A DNA stretch of 64,000 nt from Polyangia bacterium. Its GTDB lineage: Bacteria; Myxococcota_A; Polyangia; Nannocystales; Nannocystaceae. The notes beneath the pieces were generated by a model that made no database searches, had not been told where the DNA came from, and saw only the letters and a list, made by a program, of their open reading frames with translations. The stretch lies in contig JAUHWG010000021.1 of the NCBI GenBank assembly GCA_030424595.1, positions 124,001 to 188,000 on the forward strand, in the 5' to 3' direction. Below, piece after piece: positions 37,120 to 45,369 of the stretch; the first letter of the stretch is position 1, and each line of letters starts with the position of its first letter. Both the position numbers and the translations under genes were made by a program.

Positions 37120-38070
37120 TCAGGCGGGGGGCTGTGCAGCAGGGAGGGGCCGGACCTCAACAGCTGCGGCCTCGGCACGATGTGCTGGGACATGGATCCC
37201 GAGACCGAGCATCAGCCGCAACGCCCGGAGCGTCGCGGGATGGTAGATCGTATTGTGATGCTCCTCGGGCATCGGCTCGTACCACCAGCGGAGCGAGGTT
37301 GGCGCGTGGTCGCGGAGAGCTGCGACGAGGGGCTCGATCCCGGCGATGATGTCGGCCTCGTCTGCGCTCGCGAGGTAGAGGGAACGATCCGCGGGGAAGT
37401 CGTCCTGAAGGCGCTCTGCCGCAGAATTCGCGAGCTGGGCCCCGCGCCACCACAGCGACGGTGACACGGCGATGTACATGTCAAAGCTCTCCGGCGCGCG
37501 GAGGAACGTGTCGACGACAAAGAGCCCCGCCAGCGACTCTCCTAGGACCACGCGCGGGCCCGTCGTCCTGTAGCGTGACTCCACCAGCGGCTGCACCTCC
37601 TCGCGAAGGTAGCGACGAAAATCATCGGCGCCGCCGTTTCTCGGGATGTCGCGCAGATCTGCGGCGAGCTCCGAGGGCGTCGTCAGCTCGTAGCGACGGT
37701 CGAGGGTCTCGACCCCGACGACGATAAACTCGCGGTACTGCCCCGAGAGGCTCGCGAGCGCGGCGAACCCCGCTACCGGGACAAAGTCCTGCTCAGGGCC
37801 GCCGTCGAGCAGATAGAGGACCGGAAAACGCTCCTCTCGCCGCTCGTAGCCCCATGGGAGGAATACGCTGAGGGTGCGGTGATCGCCGAGGATCGTCGAC
37901 TCGACCGGCAGCTGCTTGCCAATGCTGATCTCTCGCTCCCCCTCGGTAGGCGGGGTAGGCGGGGTAGGCGGGGTAGGCGGGGGCGAAGGTTTGCATCCGA
38001 GCGAGAGCGCCGCACAGGCGAGGATGCCAGCAGAGGCGAGGCTGCGAAAATTGCCGAGAGCAGCGTCCAT
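37120..38070 (-). CDS. alpha/beta-hydrolase (esterase D / IroE-like) lipoprotein
   Basis: 316 residues. A lipoprotein signal peptide ends at Cys26 (SLGC), then a PTPPTPPTPP spacer. The rest is a putative-esterase fold (PF00756 type): strand-turn FPVLYLLDGG near residue 80, nucleophile S179 in GESLAG, and a late Asp/His region (EEHHNTIYHPATLRALRLML). Relatives hydrolyse siderophore or simple acyl esters; the substrate here is unknown. It is probably anchored to the outer or inner membrane, facing the periplasm. ATG at 38070. It is convergent with pfa3, so it is not part of the PUFA operon. Confidence 0.85.
   Translation of the reverse strand: MDAALGNFRSLASAGILACAALSLGCKPSPPPTPPTPPTPPTEGEREISIGKQLPVESTILGDHRTLSVFLPWGYERREERFPVLYLLDGGPEQDFVPVAGFAALASLSGQYREFIVVGVETLDRRYELTTPSELAADLRDIPRNGGADDFRRYLREEVQPLVESRYRTTGPRVVLGESLAGLFVVDTFLRAPESFDMYIAVSPSLWWRGAQLANSAAERLQDDFPADRSLYLASADEADIIAGIEPLVAALRDHAPTSLRWWYEPMPEEHHNTIYHPATLRALRLMLGLGIHVPAHRAEAAAVEVRPLPAAQPPA
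37940..37980 (-). repeat. 9-bp coding repeat (Pro-Thr-Pro)
   Basis: Four copies of ggcggggta on the plus strand code for the PTPPTPPTPP tether of the esterase lipoprotein. Confidence 0.85.
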
Positions 38071-38186
38071 GGGCGACGGAGTCTACCGACCCTTCGGACA
38101 TGTCGCACACCCGAAGTATCCCCGCGAAGAGCTTGTCGCGGGCAGGTGCATGCACCCGTTGCTCAGGTCTCGCCGCCGCAGGAGCG

Positions 38187-39302
38187 CTACTCTGCGTCGA
38201 TGCAGTCCATTCCTGCGAGGATGCCCTTGCCCGACTGGGCTCGCGGCGTGCACTCGAAGAGCTTCTTCTTCGGCGTCTTCACCATGTAGGTACGGCCCTC
38301 ATCCTCGGTCGTGACGACGTAGGCCTTCGAGCCCTTCTTGACCGTCCAGCCGGAGAAGCCGCACTCCTCATCGTTGCACTTGCCGACCCACGTGCCGTCC
38401 TTGCCGGTGGTCTTCCAACCTTCGCCCAGGCAGTCATTGTCGATGCATCGGGTCGACACCGGCCCCTTTGGCGTCGCGCTCTCCCAGCCGACGCCGAAGC
38501 AGTCGTCGCTGACGCACTTGCTCTCGACCTCCTCATCCCAGAAGCTCCGCCAGCCGAGGACTTCACAGGCGTTGTCGATGCATTTGCCGCCGCCGGGGAA
38601 GTAGGCCGCGATCTCCTGGGCGAAGGCCTTCTGCTCGGCCTCGTAGGCGGCGATCTTCTTCTTCAGCTTGGGGATCGCCGCGTAGTCCTTCTTGGCGTTG
38701 GGCCACAGCTTGCTGTGGTCGCCCTCGACCCACTCATCGCACTGCTCGTAGAACTCGAGCTGCTCCTCGAGCAAGAAGTGCTCGTCGAGCCCCGGGCGCA
38801 ACCCGGCGCAGACCTGCGCGTGGATGTCCCCGTAGGCGTCGGGGCGATCCCGGAGCGTCTCCAAGATGTAGGATGTCGGCTTGATCGCGAGGGCCGCGAG
38901 GAGCTCCGTCTGCGCCTCTGCGATGCCGTTGCGTCCGTAGACCAGCGCCCACGTGGCGTGCAGCGTGTACTGGTCGTCGGGCTCGGGGTTGGCCGCGAGC
39001 GCCCCCTCGAGCACCTGGTCGATGATCGCCCAATCGTCGGGGTTCGAGTCGCGGGTCCCCTTCGAGCCGGGGAAGCGTTGGAGCTTTGTGGTGAACGCCT
39101 TGCTCTCCTCGACGGGGTAGCCCGCCTCCTTCAGCTTCGCGGCGGTCTCGGCGAGGTCGTCCTTCTTCGTCTCCGGCTGCGAGGCCCCGGCGTCCTCAGG
39201 CGGCTTGGCAGGCTCGCTGCTCTTGAAGAGCCAACATCCGGGCGCGAGCGCGAGGGCTGCGACGACCAAGCACGCGGTGGGGGTAGATCGCTGTCTCAAC
39301 AC
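38187..39302 (-). CDS. lipoprotein with four Cys/Gly-Trp repeats
   Basis: 371 residues. A signal peptide ends at Cys23 (APGC). Residues ~45-240 are helical and charged, with TPR-like spacing in places. Residues ~240-335 carry four copies of [K/R]C-x4-C-x3-GW, seen as KCIDNACEVLGW, KCVSDDCFGVGW, RCIDNDCLGEGW and KCNDEECGFSGW, separated by about 18-24 residues. Each probably forms a small disulfide-stabilised or metal-binding hairpin; I do not recognise it as a named family. Start is GTG at 39302, followed directly by an in-frame TTG; no strong ribosome-binding site, so the start could shift by one codon. Function unknown. Confidence 0.75.
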   Translation of the reverse strand: MLRQRSTPTACLVVAALALAPGCWLFKSSEPAKPPEDAGASQPETKKDDLAETAAKLKEAGYPVEESKAFTTKLQRFPGSKGTRDSNPDDWAIIDQVLEGALAANPEPDDQYTLHATWALVYGRNGIAEAQTELLAALAIKPTSYILETLRDRPDAYGDIHAQVCAGLRPGLDEHFLLEEQLEFYEQCDEWVEGDHSKLWPNAKKDYAAIPKLKKKIAAYEAEQKAFAQEIAAYFPGGGKCIDNACEVLGWRSFWDEEVESKCVSDDCFGVGWESATPKGPVSTRCIDNDCLGEGWKTTGKDGTWVGKCNDEECGFSGWTVKKGSKAYVVTTEDEGRTYMVKTPKKKLFECTPRAQSGKGILAGMDCIDAE

Positions 39303-39478
39303 GAGCGCAGGTTACCGATCAATAGTCCGGTGGCAAGTCGGTTTTCTTGCCCCAGCCTCCAGGCGGCCAAGTCTACGGCGCGTGCGCGAGATCGAGCGCC
39401 GCCGGCGAACCACAGAGCACGACCGCGCCGACGACCGCTACGTCGAGGCCTGGGGGAGCGACCTGGGTCCCTACCGCG

Positions 39479-40354
39479 CTAGGTCGTCGGATCATCGCCG
39501 TGGATCCGTCGGAGCTCGACCCCTGGGCGCAGCGCTGAGGCCCCCTTGTAGTGGGCGCTGAGGTCCACCTCGAGGTAGCGCTTGTTCTCCGGCGGTGCGC
39601 CGAAGACCACGGCAGAGAGCTGATGCTCGCTCTCCGAGTACCAGCCGGCGACGTCGACGTCGTGACCGTGGACCATCACCTGCACCGGCGTGACGTCCTC
39701 CGAGATCCGCGCCAGGAGCCGCCGCGTGACCTCTGCGTGCTGGCCGTAGGAGCGGGTGAAGGTGGCGAGGAGATGACTGTGGTAGGGGTTGTTGGCGTCG
39801 AGGTGGAGGTCGACCTCGTCGAGGTCGAGGTAGGCCCGGATGTGATCGTCAGGGCAGCCGTGGGCGAGGAGGAGCCCGCAGGGGGCGATCGCTGAGAGGA
39901 GCGCGTCGCCGAAGAGCTCTTGGATCGCCGCCCGCTGGGCCGGTGTGCAGCGGAGCTCGAGGGTCGTCACCTCGTCGTCGTAGAATTTTTGGGTGTGGGC
40001 GCCGCCGACGTGGCCGTGATCGTGGTTGCCGAGGAGCACGTGGACGTGCTCCGGGTGTTGGCGCCGGAGCTCGAGCACCGCCTCGACGAGCTCGGGGGAT
40101 GCATCGTCGTAGTCGAAGATCTCCGGCCGGCGCGCGCGCGCGGCGGGGCTCGGCCCGTGGACGAGGTCGCCGAGGAGCACCCAATGGACCTCGTCGTCGC
40201 CGGCCCGCAGGGTGTCGAAGCGCCGGCGGAGGGCGTCGAAGTCGGCGAAATTGCCGTGAAGGTCGGCGCTGATCAGGGCCTTGCCGCGGGCGGGGAGCAC
40301 CCGCGTCCGTCTCTGCGTCCGCGCGTCCTCGACCCTATCGTGTTCTTCTCTCAC
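39479..40354 (-). CDS. calcineurin-like metallophosphoesterase
   Basis: 291 residues, soluble. All blocks of the Ser/Thr-phosphatase-type metallophosphoesterase fold are present: D31-x-H33 (SADLHGN), G-D63-x2-H66 (GDLVHG), G-N110-H111-D112 (GNHDH), LLAHGCP and a final HGHD. The dinuclear metal site is therefore complete. Likely substrates are phosphoproteins or diadenosine polyphosphates; the sequence does not decide. Start is GTG at 40354, in a charged N-terminus rich in Arg and Glu. It is divergent from the matrixin-like gene with a 365-bp region between them. Confidence 0.9.
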   Translation of the reverse strand: MREEHDRVEDARTQRRTRVLPARGKALISADLHGNFADFDALRRRFDTLRAGDDEVHWVLLGDLVHGPSPAARARRPEIFDYDDASPELVEAVLELRRQHPEHVHVLLGNHDHGHVGGAHTQKFYDDEVTTLELRCTPAQRAAIQELFGDALLSAIAPCGLLLAHGCPDDHIRAYLDLDEVDLHLDANNPYHSHLLATFTRSYGQHAEVTRRLLARISEDVTPVQVMVHGHDVDVAGWYSESEHQLSAVVFGAPPENKRYLEVDLSAHYKGASALRPGVELRRIHGDDPTT

Positions 40355-40719
40355 GGCCCTTGGACCGCACCACGGTCGTTCTTTCCAGCCCGGTGGAGCA
40401 TGGATCCAAAGTAGTGCGGGGCGCGGTCACATTGGCGCATGGACAGCCGTGGTGATCGAGCCCAAGGCAGCGTGGCTGGCGCGAGCTGGAGCGCCGATCG
40501 GCCAAGACATGACGTGCGGTCTTCCATGGATCGTGCAGTCCTCGGCCTCCGCCCTCTGGACTCCACGACTCTGCCGAAGCCGTATGGACGTCGATCGCGA
40601 CGAATCTCGGGCTCTACGGGGGATTGCTGTGGATGAACCAGCAGTGTTCCTCTTCACAGACTGTGCTCGCTTCACGCGGTCTCCTGATCTCTCTGTTGTC
40701 CAAATACTCAGGAGATATG
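40355..40719. other. divergent intergenic region
   Basis: 365 bp between the metallophosphoesterase and the matrixin-like lipoprotein. It is a little less GC-rich than its flanks and should carry both promoters, but no convincing -35/-10 pair was identified. A ggag site at 40711-40714 is the ribosome-binding site for 40720. Confidence 0.45.
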
Positions 40720-41724
40720 ATGTTTCTCAAGCACAGCGTCCTCTTCGCCCTAAGCCTCAGCCTCGTCGCCTGTGAAGCGGAGGACCCGACGATCGACGGG
40801 ATCGATGGGATCGACGAGATCGATGATGTCGATGAGCTCGATGAGCTCGACGAAGTCGCGCAGGGGAGCGACGAGGAGATCGAAGCCGACGGGCATGGTG
40901 GGCCCGAGGAGGACGACGCCTTGGTGGTCGACGTCGCGCCTGGCGATCCTGTCGAGATCGCCGACGGGATCATCGCGATCGCTCCAAGGCCCGGCGAGGG
41001 GGTGGTGATGGAGGTTCTCTACGACGACGGCATGACCTACCTGGCCGATCTCGAGACCGACGCTGCGGGGATCGTCCGCCTTCGGCTCCCGGATCTCGGC
41101 TTCGCCGACGACGGGCTCTCGCACGCCTGCGCCTCCAAGTGCAGCGACAGCAGCTACAAGCTCCTCGGCCACCGCTGGAACAAGCGGGTGAACTGGTACT
41201 ACCGGGACGGCGGTCGCCCCTCGAGCGTCGGCAAGAGCGGGGCCATCAGCGCCCTCAAGTACGCCGCGAGCACCAGCACCGGCTCCCGCAATTCCTGTGG
41301 GATGACGGATCAGGTCTCGGCGACCCACACCTACAAGGGGACGACCGGCACCGCGCCGAACATCAGCGCGACGAGCAACAGCGTCACCTGCACGACCCCG
41401 GACGGGAAGAATGTCGTCGGCTGGGCCGGCGATCTTCCGAGCGGCACCCTCGGTGTCGCCTGCACCTGGCGGTCGGGCTCGACGGCGGTCGAGACCGACC
41501 AGGAGTACAACAACAAGAAGAAGTGGTTCGCCGGCAACAGCGTCCCCTCGGGGTGCAGCGACCGGACCTCGCTGAGGGCGGTCGCCGCCCACGAGTGGGG
41601 CCACAGCTTTGGCTTAGACCACAGCGGCTGCAAGCAGACGATGGCGCCCTCGACCAAGCCGTGCACCTCGGGTTCGCGGATCCTCGGCAAGGGCGACGTC
41701 AAGGGGCTGCGCGCCCTCTACTAG
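40720..41724 (+). CDS. matrixin-like zinc metalloprotease lipoprotein
   Basis: 334 residues. The lipoprotein signal ends at Cys18 (SLVAC). An acidic Asp/Ile/Glu/Leu tether with a DEID/DELDELDE rhythm follows, then an N-terminal domain of ~60 residues. The catalytic domain holds the full metzincin zinc site HExxHxxGxxH (H291, E292, H295, H301) in AAHEWGHSFGLDH, with a TMAPS Met-turn shortly after; this matches matrixins (M10). A run of Cys suggests disulfides. It is probably a surface-anchored protease of a predatory bacterium. Two ATGs overlap the start region; the one at 40720 has ggag five bases before it and is preferred over 40717. Confidence 0.88.
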   Translation: MFLKHSVLFALSLSLVACEAEDPTIDGIDGIDEIDDVDELDELDEVAQGSDEEIEADGHGGPEEDDALVVDVAPGDPVEIADGIIAIAPRPGEGVVMEVLYDDGMTYLADLETDAAGIVRLRLPDLGFADDGLSHACASKCSDSSYKLLGHRWNKRVNWYYRDGGRPSSVGKSGAISALKYAASTSTGSRNSCGMTDQVSATHTYKGTTGTAPNISATSNSVTCTTPDGKNVVGWAGDLPSGTLGVACTWRSGSTAVETDQEYNNKKKWFAGNSVPSGCSDRTSLRAVAAHEWGHSFGLDHSGCKQTMAPSTKPCTSGSRILGKGDVKGLRALY

Positions 41725-41977
41725 GCCCGAAAGAAGCGCCAATGTAGGCCGCCCTCACAAGCCCGCGTAGAACCACCGATCGCACGAACGTCGCACTTCG
41801 ACAGCATGAGCGTGGGTGAGCGCTCACCTCGTGATTCGCGCCGGCATCAGCCGCGGCTCGTCGAGCGGAGCGAGATGCTGCCGAGCCGGCGATTGAGCTG
41901 GGCAAAGGCCGCCCTGAGATCGCGCGGGTGAATATAGGGGGCGCACCCTCTCGGGTCTTCGATCACTCCGTCGCCGA

Positions 41978-42448
41978 TCAACCGGATCCTGTCGGCGACG
42001 GCGGGCGAGTGACGAAGGGCTGGGTAGAGCCCCGACTCTCCATCCAGCGAGCGGCGATGAACTCCGCGAGCTCCCGTTGCTCATCGCTACCAGCCTCGAA
42101 CCTGCCGAACTGGTGATGGGCCATCACCGCCTTGATGACCGTTGGGCTGTAGACCAGCTGGGCGCGGAGGTTGGCGAGGTGCTTGCTCGCCATGGAGAGC
42201 TCGATGAAGCGCCCAGACGCGCGGTGCCGGCCGATGACCACGAGCTGCTCAGCACCCATACCCCAATAGAAGTCGACGATGAACACCTTGGCGCCGGGTT
42301 TGAAGTGCCTGGTGCCGCGGCGGATCTCCTTGTCCTCGCCGAACTCGCGCTCGAGCACCACGTTGGCGGCGATGCACCAGGCGGGCGTGGGCTCGCTGTG
42401 CTGCGATTCCCCGGTGCCCTGGGGTCCCTCGGTGTCATCGACGCTCAT
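41978..42448 (-). CDS. hypothetical protein
   Basis: 156 residues, no signal peptide. After an acidic, Ser/Thr-rich N-terminus, residues ~25-110 look like a compact beta-rich domain (CIAANVV, PGAKVFIVDFYWGMGAEQLVVIGRHR) and the C-terminal part is helical. Start: ATG at 42448 with an agagag stretch just before it; an upstream in-frame start at 42484 is less likely. It stands alone between the convergent protease gene and the tetR gene. No family recognised. Confidence 0.65.
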   Translation of the reverse strand: MSVDDTEGPQGTGESQHSEPTPAWCIAANVVLEREFGEDKEIRRGTRHFKPGAKVFIVDFYWGMGAEQLVVIGRHRASGRFIELSMASKHLANLRAQLVYSPTVIKAVMAHHQFGRFEAGSDEQRELAEFIAARWMESRGSTQPFVTRPPSPTGSG

Positions 42449-42608
42449 CTCTCTATCATCGCAGCCCTCAGCACGCGACCACAACGGTCATCCGGGACCG
42501 CTCCGCCGGCATCGCCGGGCGCGGTGTTGGAGGGCTGCGCCGCCACCGACGGGCGCGCGGACCGGCTGCCGAGGGGGCCGTCCGAAGAGGGCGATGCGAC
42601 GGTGTCCC

Positions 42609-43328
42609 TCAACCTCCCCTTGTCCCTCCCCGTGGCGCAGGCCGGCGATCCTCGAAGGAATCCTCAGATGATCTGGGTTCGGACTGGCGGAGCATCCCCG
42701 CGGCGACCAGGCCGATGCCGTTGGCGAGGTCCGACTCGAAGTCCCGGCGGTGCGCCGCGAAGAGGGGATCGTCGGCGAGCTCCAGGGCGATCGGCGGCGG
42801 ATAGGCGATCGGCCACAGCCCCGCCACGAGGACGTAGCTGTAGCGGACGAGCTCGGCGTGCGCCTCGAGCGAGAGCTCCGGGATGACCTCGTGCATGACC
42901 GCCGCGAGGACCTGGCCGCGCTCGACCAGCTGGGCGTTGGCCTGGCGGATCGTCTCGACCGGCACGTTGCGCTCGATGACGGAGGGCAGGATGCTCATCA
43001 GCTGGCACATCCGCTGGCGGGCCGCGAAGGTGGCGGCGATCAGCTGGGCGAGCCGCTCGACCTTTCGCCTGCTGCGGACGCGCCGCAGTCGGGTCGACAG
43101 GTCGTCGGCCCAGCCGTCGAAGTCCTCGCGGAAGACCTCTAGGAGGATCGCCTCGAGGCTGGGGAAGTAGCGGTAGAGGTTGGACTTCGCCAGCCGGACC
43201 TCGCGGGCCAGGGCGCTCAGGGTCACGGCCTCGACCCCGCCCTCGTCGAGCATCCGTCGGGCCTCGAGCAGGATCGTCGCGCGGCGCTGCTCCTTCTGCT
43301 TTGGCTGACGTGCGCGCTGGAAGTCCAT
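42609..43328 (-). CDS. TetR-family transcriptional regulator
   Basis: 239 residues. The N-terminal TetR helix-turn-helix (~15-65) is clear: RATILLEARRMLDEGGVEAVTLSALAREV, then the recognition helix LAKSNLYRYFPS. The C-terminal ligand and dimer domain is all-helical and not assigned to a subclass. It is divergent from a cytochrome P450 gene only 78 bp away; a perfect 7-bp dyad lies in that gap, so it most likely represses the P450 and perhaps itself. ATG at 43328; a GTG three codons upstream is possible. Confidence 0.93.
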   Translation of the reverse strand: MDFQRARQPKQKEQRRATILLEARRMLDEGGVEAVTLSALAREVRLAKSNLYRYFPSLEAILLEVFREDFDGWADDLSTRLRRVRSRRKVERLAQLIAATFAARQRMCQLMSILPSVIERNVPVETIRQANAQLVERGQVLAAVMHEVIPELSLEAHAELVRYSYVLVAGLWPIAYPPPIALELADDPLFAAHRRDFESDLANGIGLVAAGMLRQSEPRSSEDSFEDRRPAPRGGTRGG

Positions 43329-43357
43329 GGGCACCACCGAGCGCGGAAGATATCAGA

Positions 43358-43386
43358 TTGACAAGAGACCGACAGTCTCTTATCCG
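43358..43386 (+). promoter_or_regulatory. P450 promoter with embedded TetR operator
   Basis: TTGACA at 43358-43363 and TATCCG at 43381-43386 are 17 bp apart, a sigma-70-like layout. The spacer is filled by a perfect inverted repeat, aagagac-N5-gtctctt (43363-43381). A repressor bound there would block RNA polymerase. The start site would fall near 43393, giving a leader of about 14 nt before the P450 ATG. Confidence 0.6.
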
Positions 43387-43406
43387 AATGGTGTCCTGAG
43401 AGCCCT

Positions 43407-44642
43407 ATGCAGATCCGTGATCGAGCCCATGGTCTTCGCGCCCGCTTCGACGACCCCGCGGTCCAAGCGGACCCCTATCCCTTCTTCGCGCGGATGCGGA
43501 GCGCCGCGCCGCTGATCCGCGGGCGGATGATGCCGGCGGGCGACGTGTGGTTCGCGACGCGCTTCGACGACGTGACCGAGCTCCTCAAGGACCCCGAGCG
43601 CTATCACAGCGATCCGCGCGAGTCCCCCGACAAGCGCGGGCCCCTCGAGAGCCGCTTCAGCCCGCGGATCATGCGGGCGTTCGCGCGGTCGATGATCTTC
43701 CTCGACGGCGTCGATCACCGCCGTGTGCGCGGCCTGGTCAGCAAGGCGTTCACGCCGGCGAAGGTCGAGGAGCTGACCCGGCGGATCGAGGAGATCACCG
43801 GCGAGCTGCTGACCAAGGCCGCGCGCGCGGGGAGCTTCGACCTGATGCGAGCGTTCGCGCTACCGCTGCCGCTGCGGATCATCTCCGACCTCCTCGGCGT
43901 CGAGGAGGAGGAGGAGGAGTACTTCCACAAAGCGGCGAAGTGCATCCTCTTCCTCAACAGCCCGGTGGGCTTTCTCAGGGCGCTGCCGCGCCTCTTCGGC
44001 CTCCAGCGCTTCTTCGATCGACTGCTCGCCCGCAAGCGCTCGCGCCCCGGGGACGACCTCACCAGCGCCCTGATCGCGGTCGAGGAGGAGGGCGATCGGC
44101 TGACCTCCGAGGAGCTCATGGGCATGGTCTTCCTGCTCCTCTTCGCCGGCCACGAGACCACCGTGAACCTCCTCGGCAACGGGACCTTGGCGCTCTGCGA
44201 TCACCCCGAGCAGTTCGAGCGCCTGCGGGCCGACCCGTCGCTGGTGCCCTCGGCCATCGAGGAGATGCTGCGCTACGAGAGCCCGGCGCAGCAGACCGGC
44301 CTGCGCTGCGTCGCCGAGGACGGCGAGCTCGGGGGCATGCCCGTCAAGCGCGGCGACTGGGTGGTCCCGCTCCTCGGGGCCGCGAACCGCGACGAGAGGG
44401 TCTTCGACGAGCCCGAGGTGTTCGACGTCGGGCGTCAGCCGAACCGCCACATCGCCTTCGGCTTGGGCCGGCACTTCTGTCTCGGCGCCCCCCTGACGCG
44501 GGTGGAGGCTCGCATTGCCTTCACCGCGTTCGTCGAGCGCTTCTCCTCCGTGCGCCTGGCGATCCCGCGGTCGCAGGTCCGCTGGAACAAGAGCCCGAGC
44601 CTGCGCGGGCTCGCCTCGCTCCCGGTCACGGTCACGAGCTGA
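43407..44642 (+). CDS. cytochrome P450
   Basis: 411 residues, typical of soluble bacterial class I P450s. I-helix oxygen-activation motif AGHETT (247-252), K-helix ExxR (E286-R289), and heme-binding loop FGLGRHFCLG with thiolate C358. There is no fused reductase and no ferredoxin gene next to it, so electrons must come from elsewhere. Substrate unknown; control by the divergent TetR suggests induction by a small hydrophobic ligand. ATG at 43407 with tgagag shortly before. A hairpin follows 31 nt after the stop. Confidence 0.95.
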   Translation: MQIRDRAHGLRARFDDPAVQADPYPFFARMRSAAPLIRGRMMPAGDVWFATRFDDVTELLKDPERYHSDPRESPDKRGPLESRFSPRIMRAFARSMIFLDGVDHRRVRGLVSKAFTPAKVEELTRRIEEITGELLTKAARAGSFDLMRAFALPLPLRIISDLLGVEEEEEEYFHKAAKCILFLNSPVGFLRALPRLFGLQRFFDRLLARKRSRPGDDLTSALIAVEEEGDRLTSEELMGMVFLLLFAGHETTVNLLGNGTLALCDHPEQFERLRADPSLVPSAIEEMLRYESPAQQTGLRCVAEDGELGGMPVKRGDWVVPLLGAANRDERVFDEPEVFDVGRQPNRHIAFGLGRHFCLGAPLTRVEARIAFTAFVERFSSVRLAIPRSQVRWNKSPSLRGLASLPVTVTS

Positions 44643-44672
44643 GGGCGAGTCCAGGTCGGCCCTGGCGCGGCT

Positions 44673-44697
44673 CGCGGGACGATGACGGCGTCCCGCG
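44673..44697 (+). terminator. hairpin after the P450 gene
   Basis: cgcgggac and gtcccgcg form a perfect 8-bp stem with a 9-nt loop, 31 nt past the P450 stop. There is no T-tract. Confidence 0.45.
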
Positions 44698-44768
44698 ATC
44701 GTCGTCCGCGGGAGAGGCCGGGGCCGACGCTTGTGGTAGGGAGCTCGCGCCGCTACGGTGGGTGGCTG

Positions 44769-45218
44769 ATGGGGATCCCTATCGTCTGGATTGAGCTCAA
44801 TCAGGGGGGGGCCGGCGCGATCCTCAGCCGACCCGAGGTGCTCGACGACCTCGTGGCTATCGCCGTCGAGCTCGCCTACGCCCGTGAGGGAGTCGTCGAG
44901 GGCGAGAGCGTCGCGGCGTCGCCGACGGACGCGATCCTGCGGGGTTGGATAGAGGCAGCGCGGCGGGACTGTTGGAGGTCGATGATGAGCTTGGCGGGCG
45001 ACGAGCAGGACCCGGACGGTGCCGATCGTGTCCACCAATTCTTCGAAGGTGACGTGTCAGTGCGGGATGGGGGCCCCGGGGTCCCGGCGATCAAGCGATA
45101 CAGCCACCACCACCTTCTCGCCGCTGTCAGTGCCTTGGCGGACGGTCCATGGGAGCTGCGTCAACTCCTCGACACGGCCGCGAGTCGCGGGGGGTGCGTG
45201 ATCAGCTGCTACTACTGA
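44769..45218 (+). CDS. hypothetical protein
   Basis: 149 residues from the ATG at 44769, chosen because a ggtgg stretch precedes it and the residues before are Arg-rich and unlikely. Cytoplasmic, acidic, mostly alpha-helical, with a distinctive hydrophobic start (MGIPIVWIELNQGG) and end (GGCVISCYY). No motif or family recognised. It is 126 bp after the P450 and on the same strand. Confidence 0.55.
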   Translation: MGIPIVWIELNQGGAGAILSRPEVLDDLVAIAVELAYAREGVVEGESVAASPTDAILRGWIEAARRDCWRSMMSLAGDEQDPDGADRVHQFFEGDVSVRDGGPGVPAIKRYSHHHLLAAVSALADGPWELRQLLDTAASRGGCVISCYY

Positions 45219-45369
45219 CCGCCCGAAGAGCCCCCGTTGTGATGCGACTTATGGACACCCGACGACGTTTGGCTACGCTCTGGAGTCCCGTGCGCGCAGG
45301 TCTCTTGGGCCGGGGCGTCGCGAGGAGCTGGCCTCCCGAGCGGACCTGGAGCACCTCCGGGGGGGGACG

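Noticed and set aside
41139..41747. 202-codon plus-strand open frame
   Set aside because: Overlaps the matrixin catalytic domain in another frame; Gln/Arg-rich shadow.
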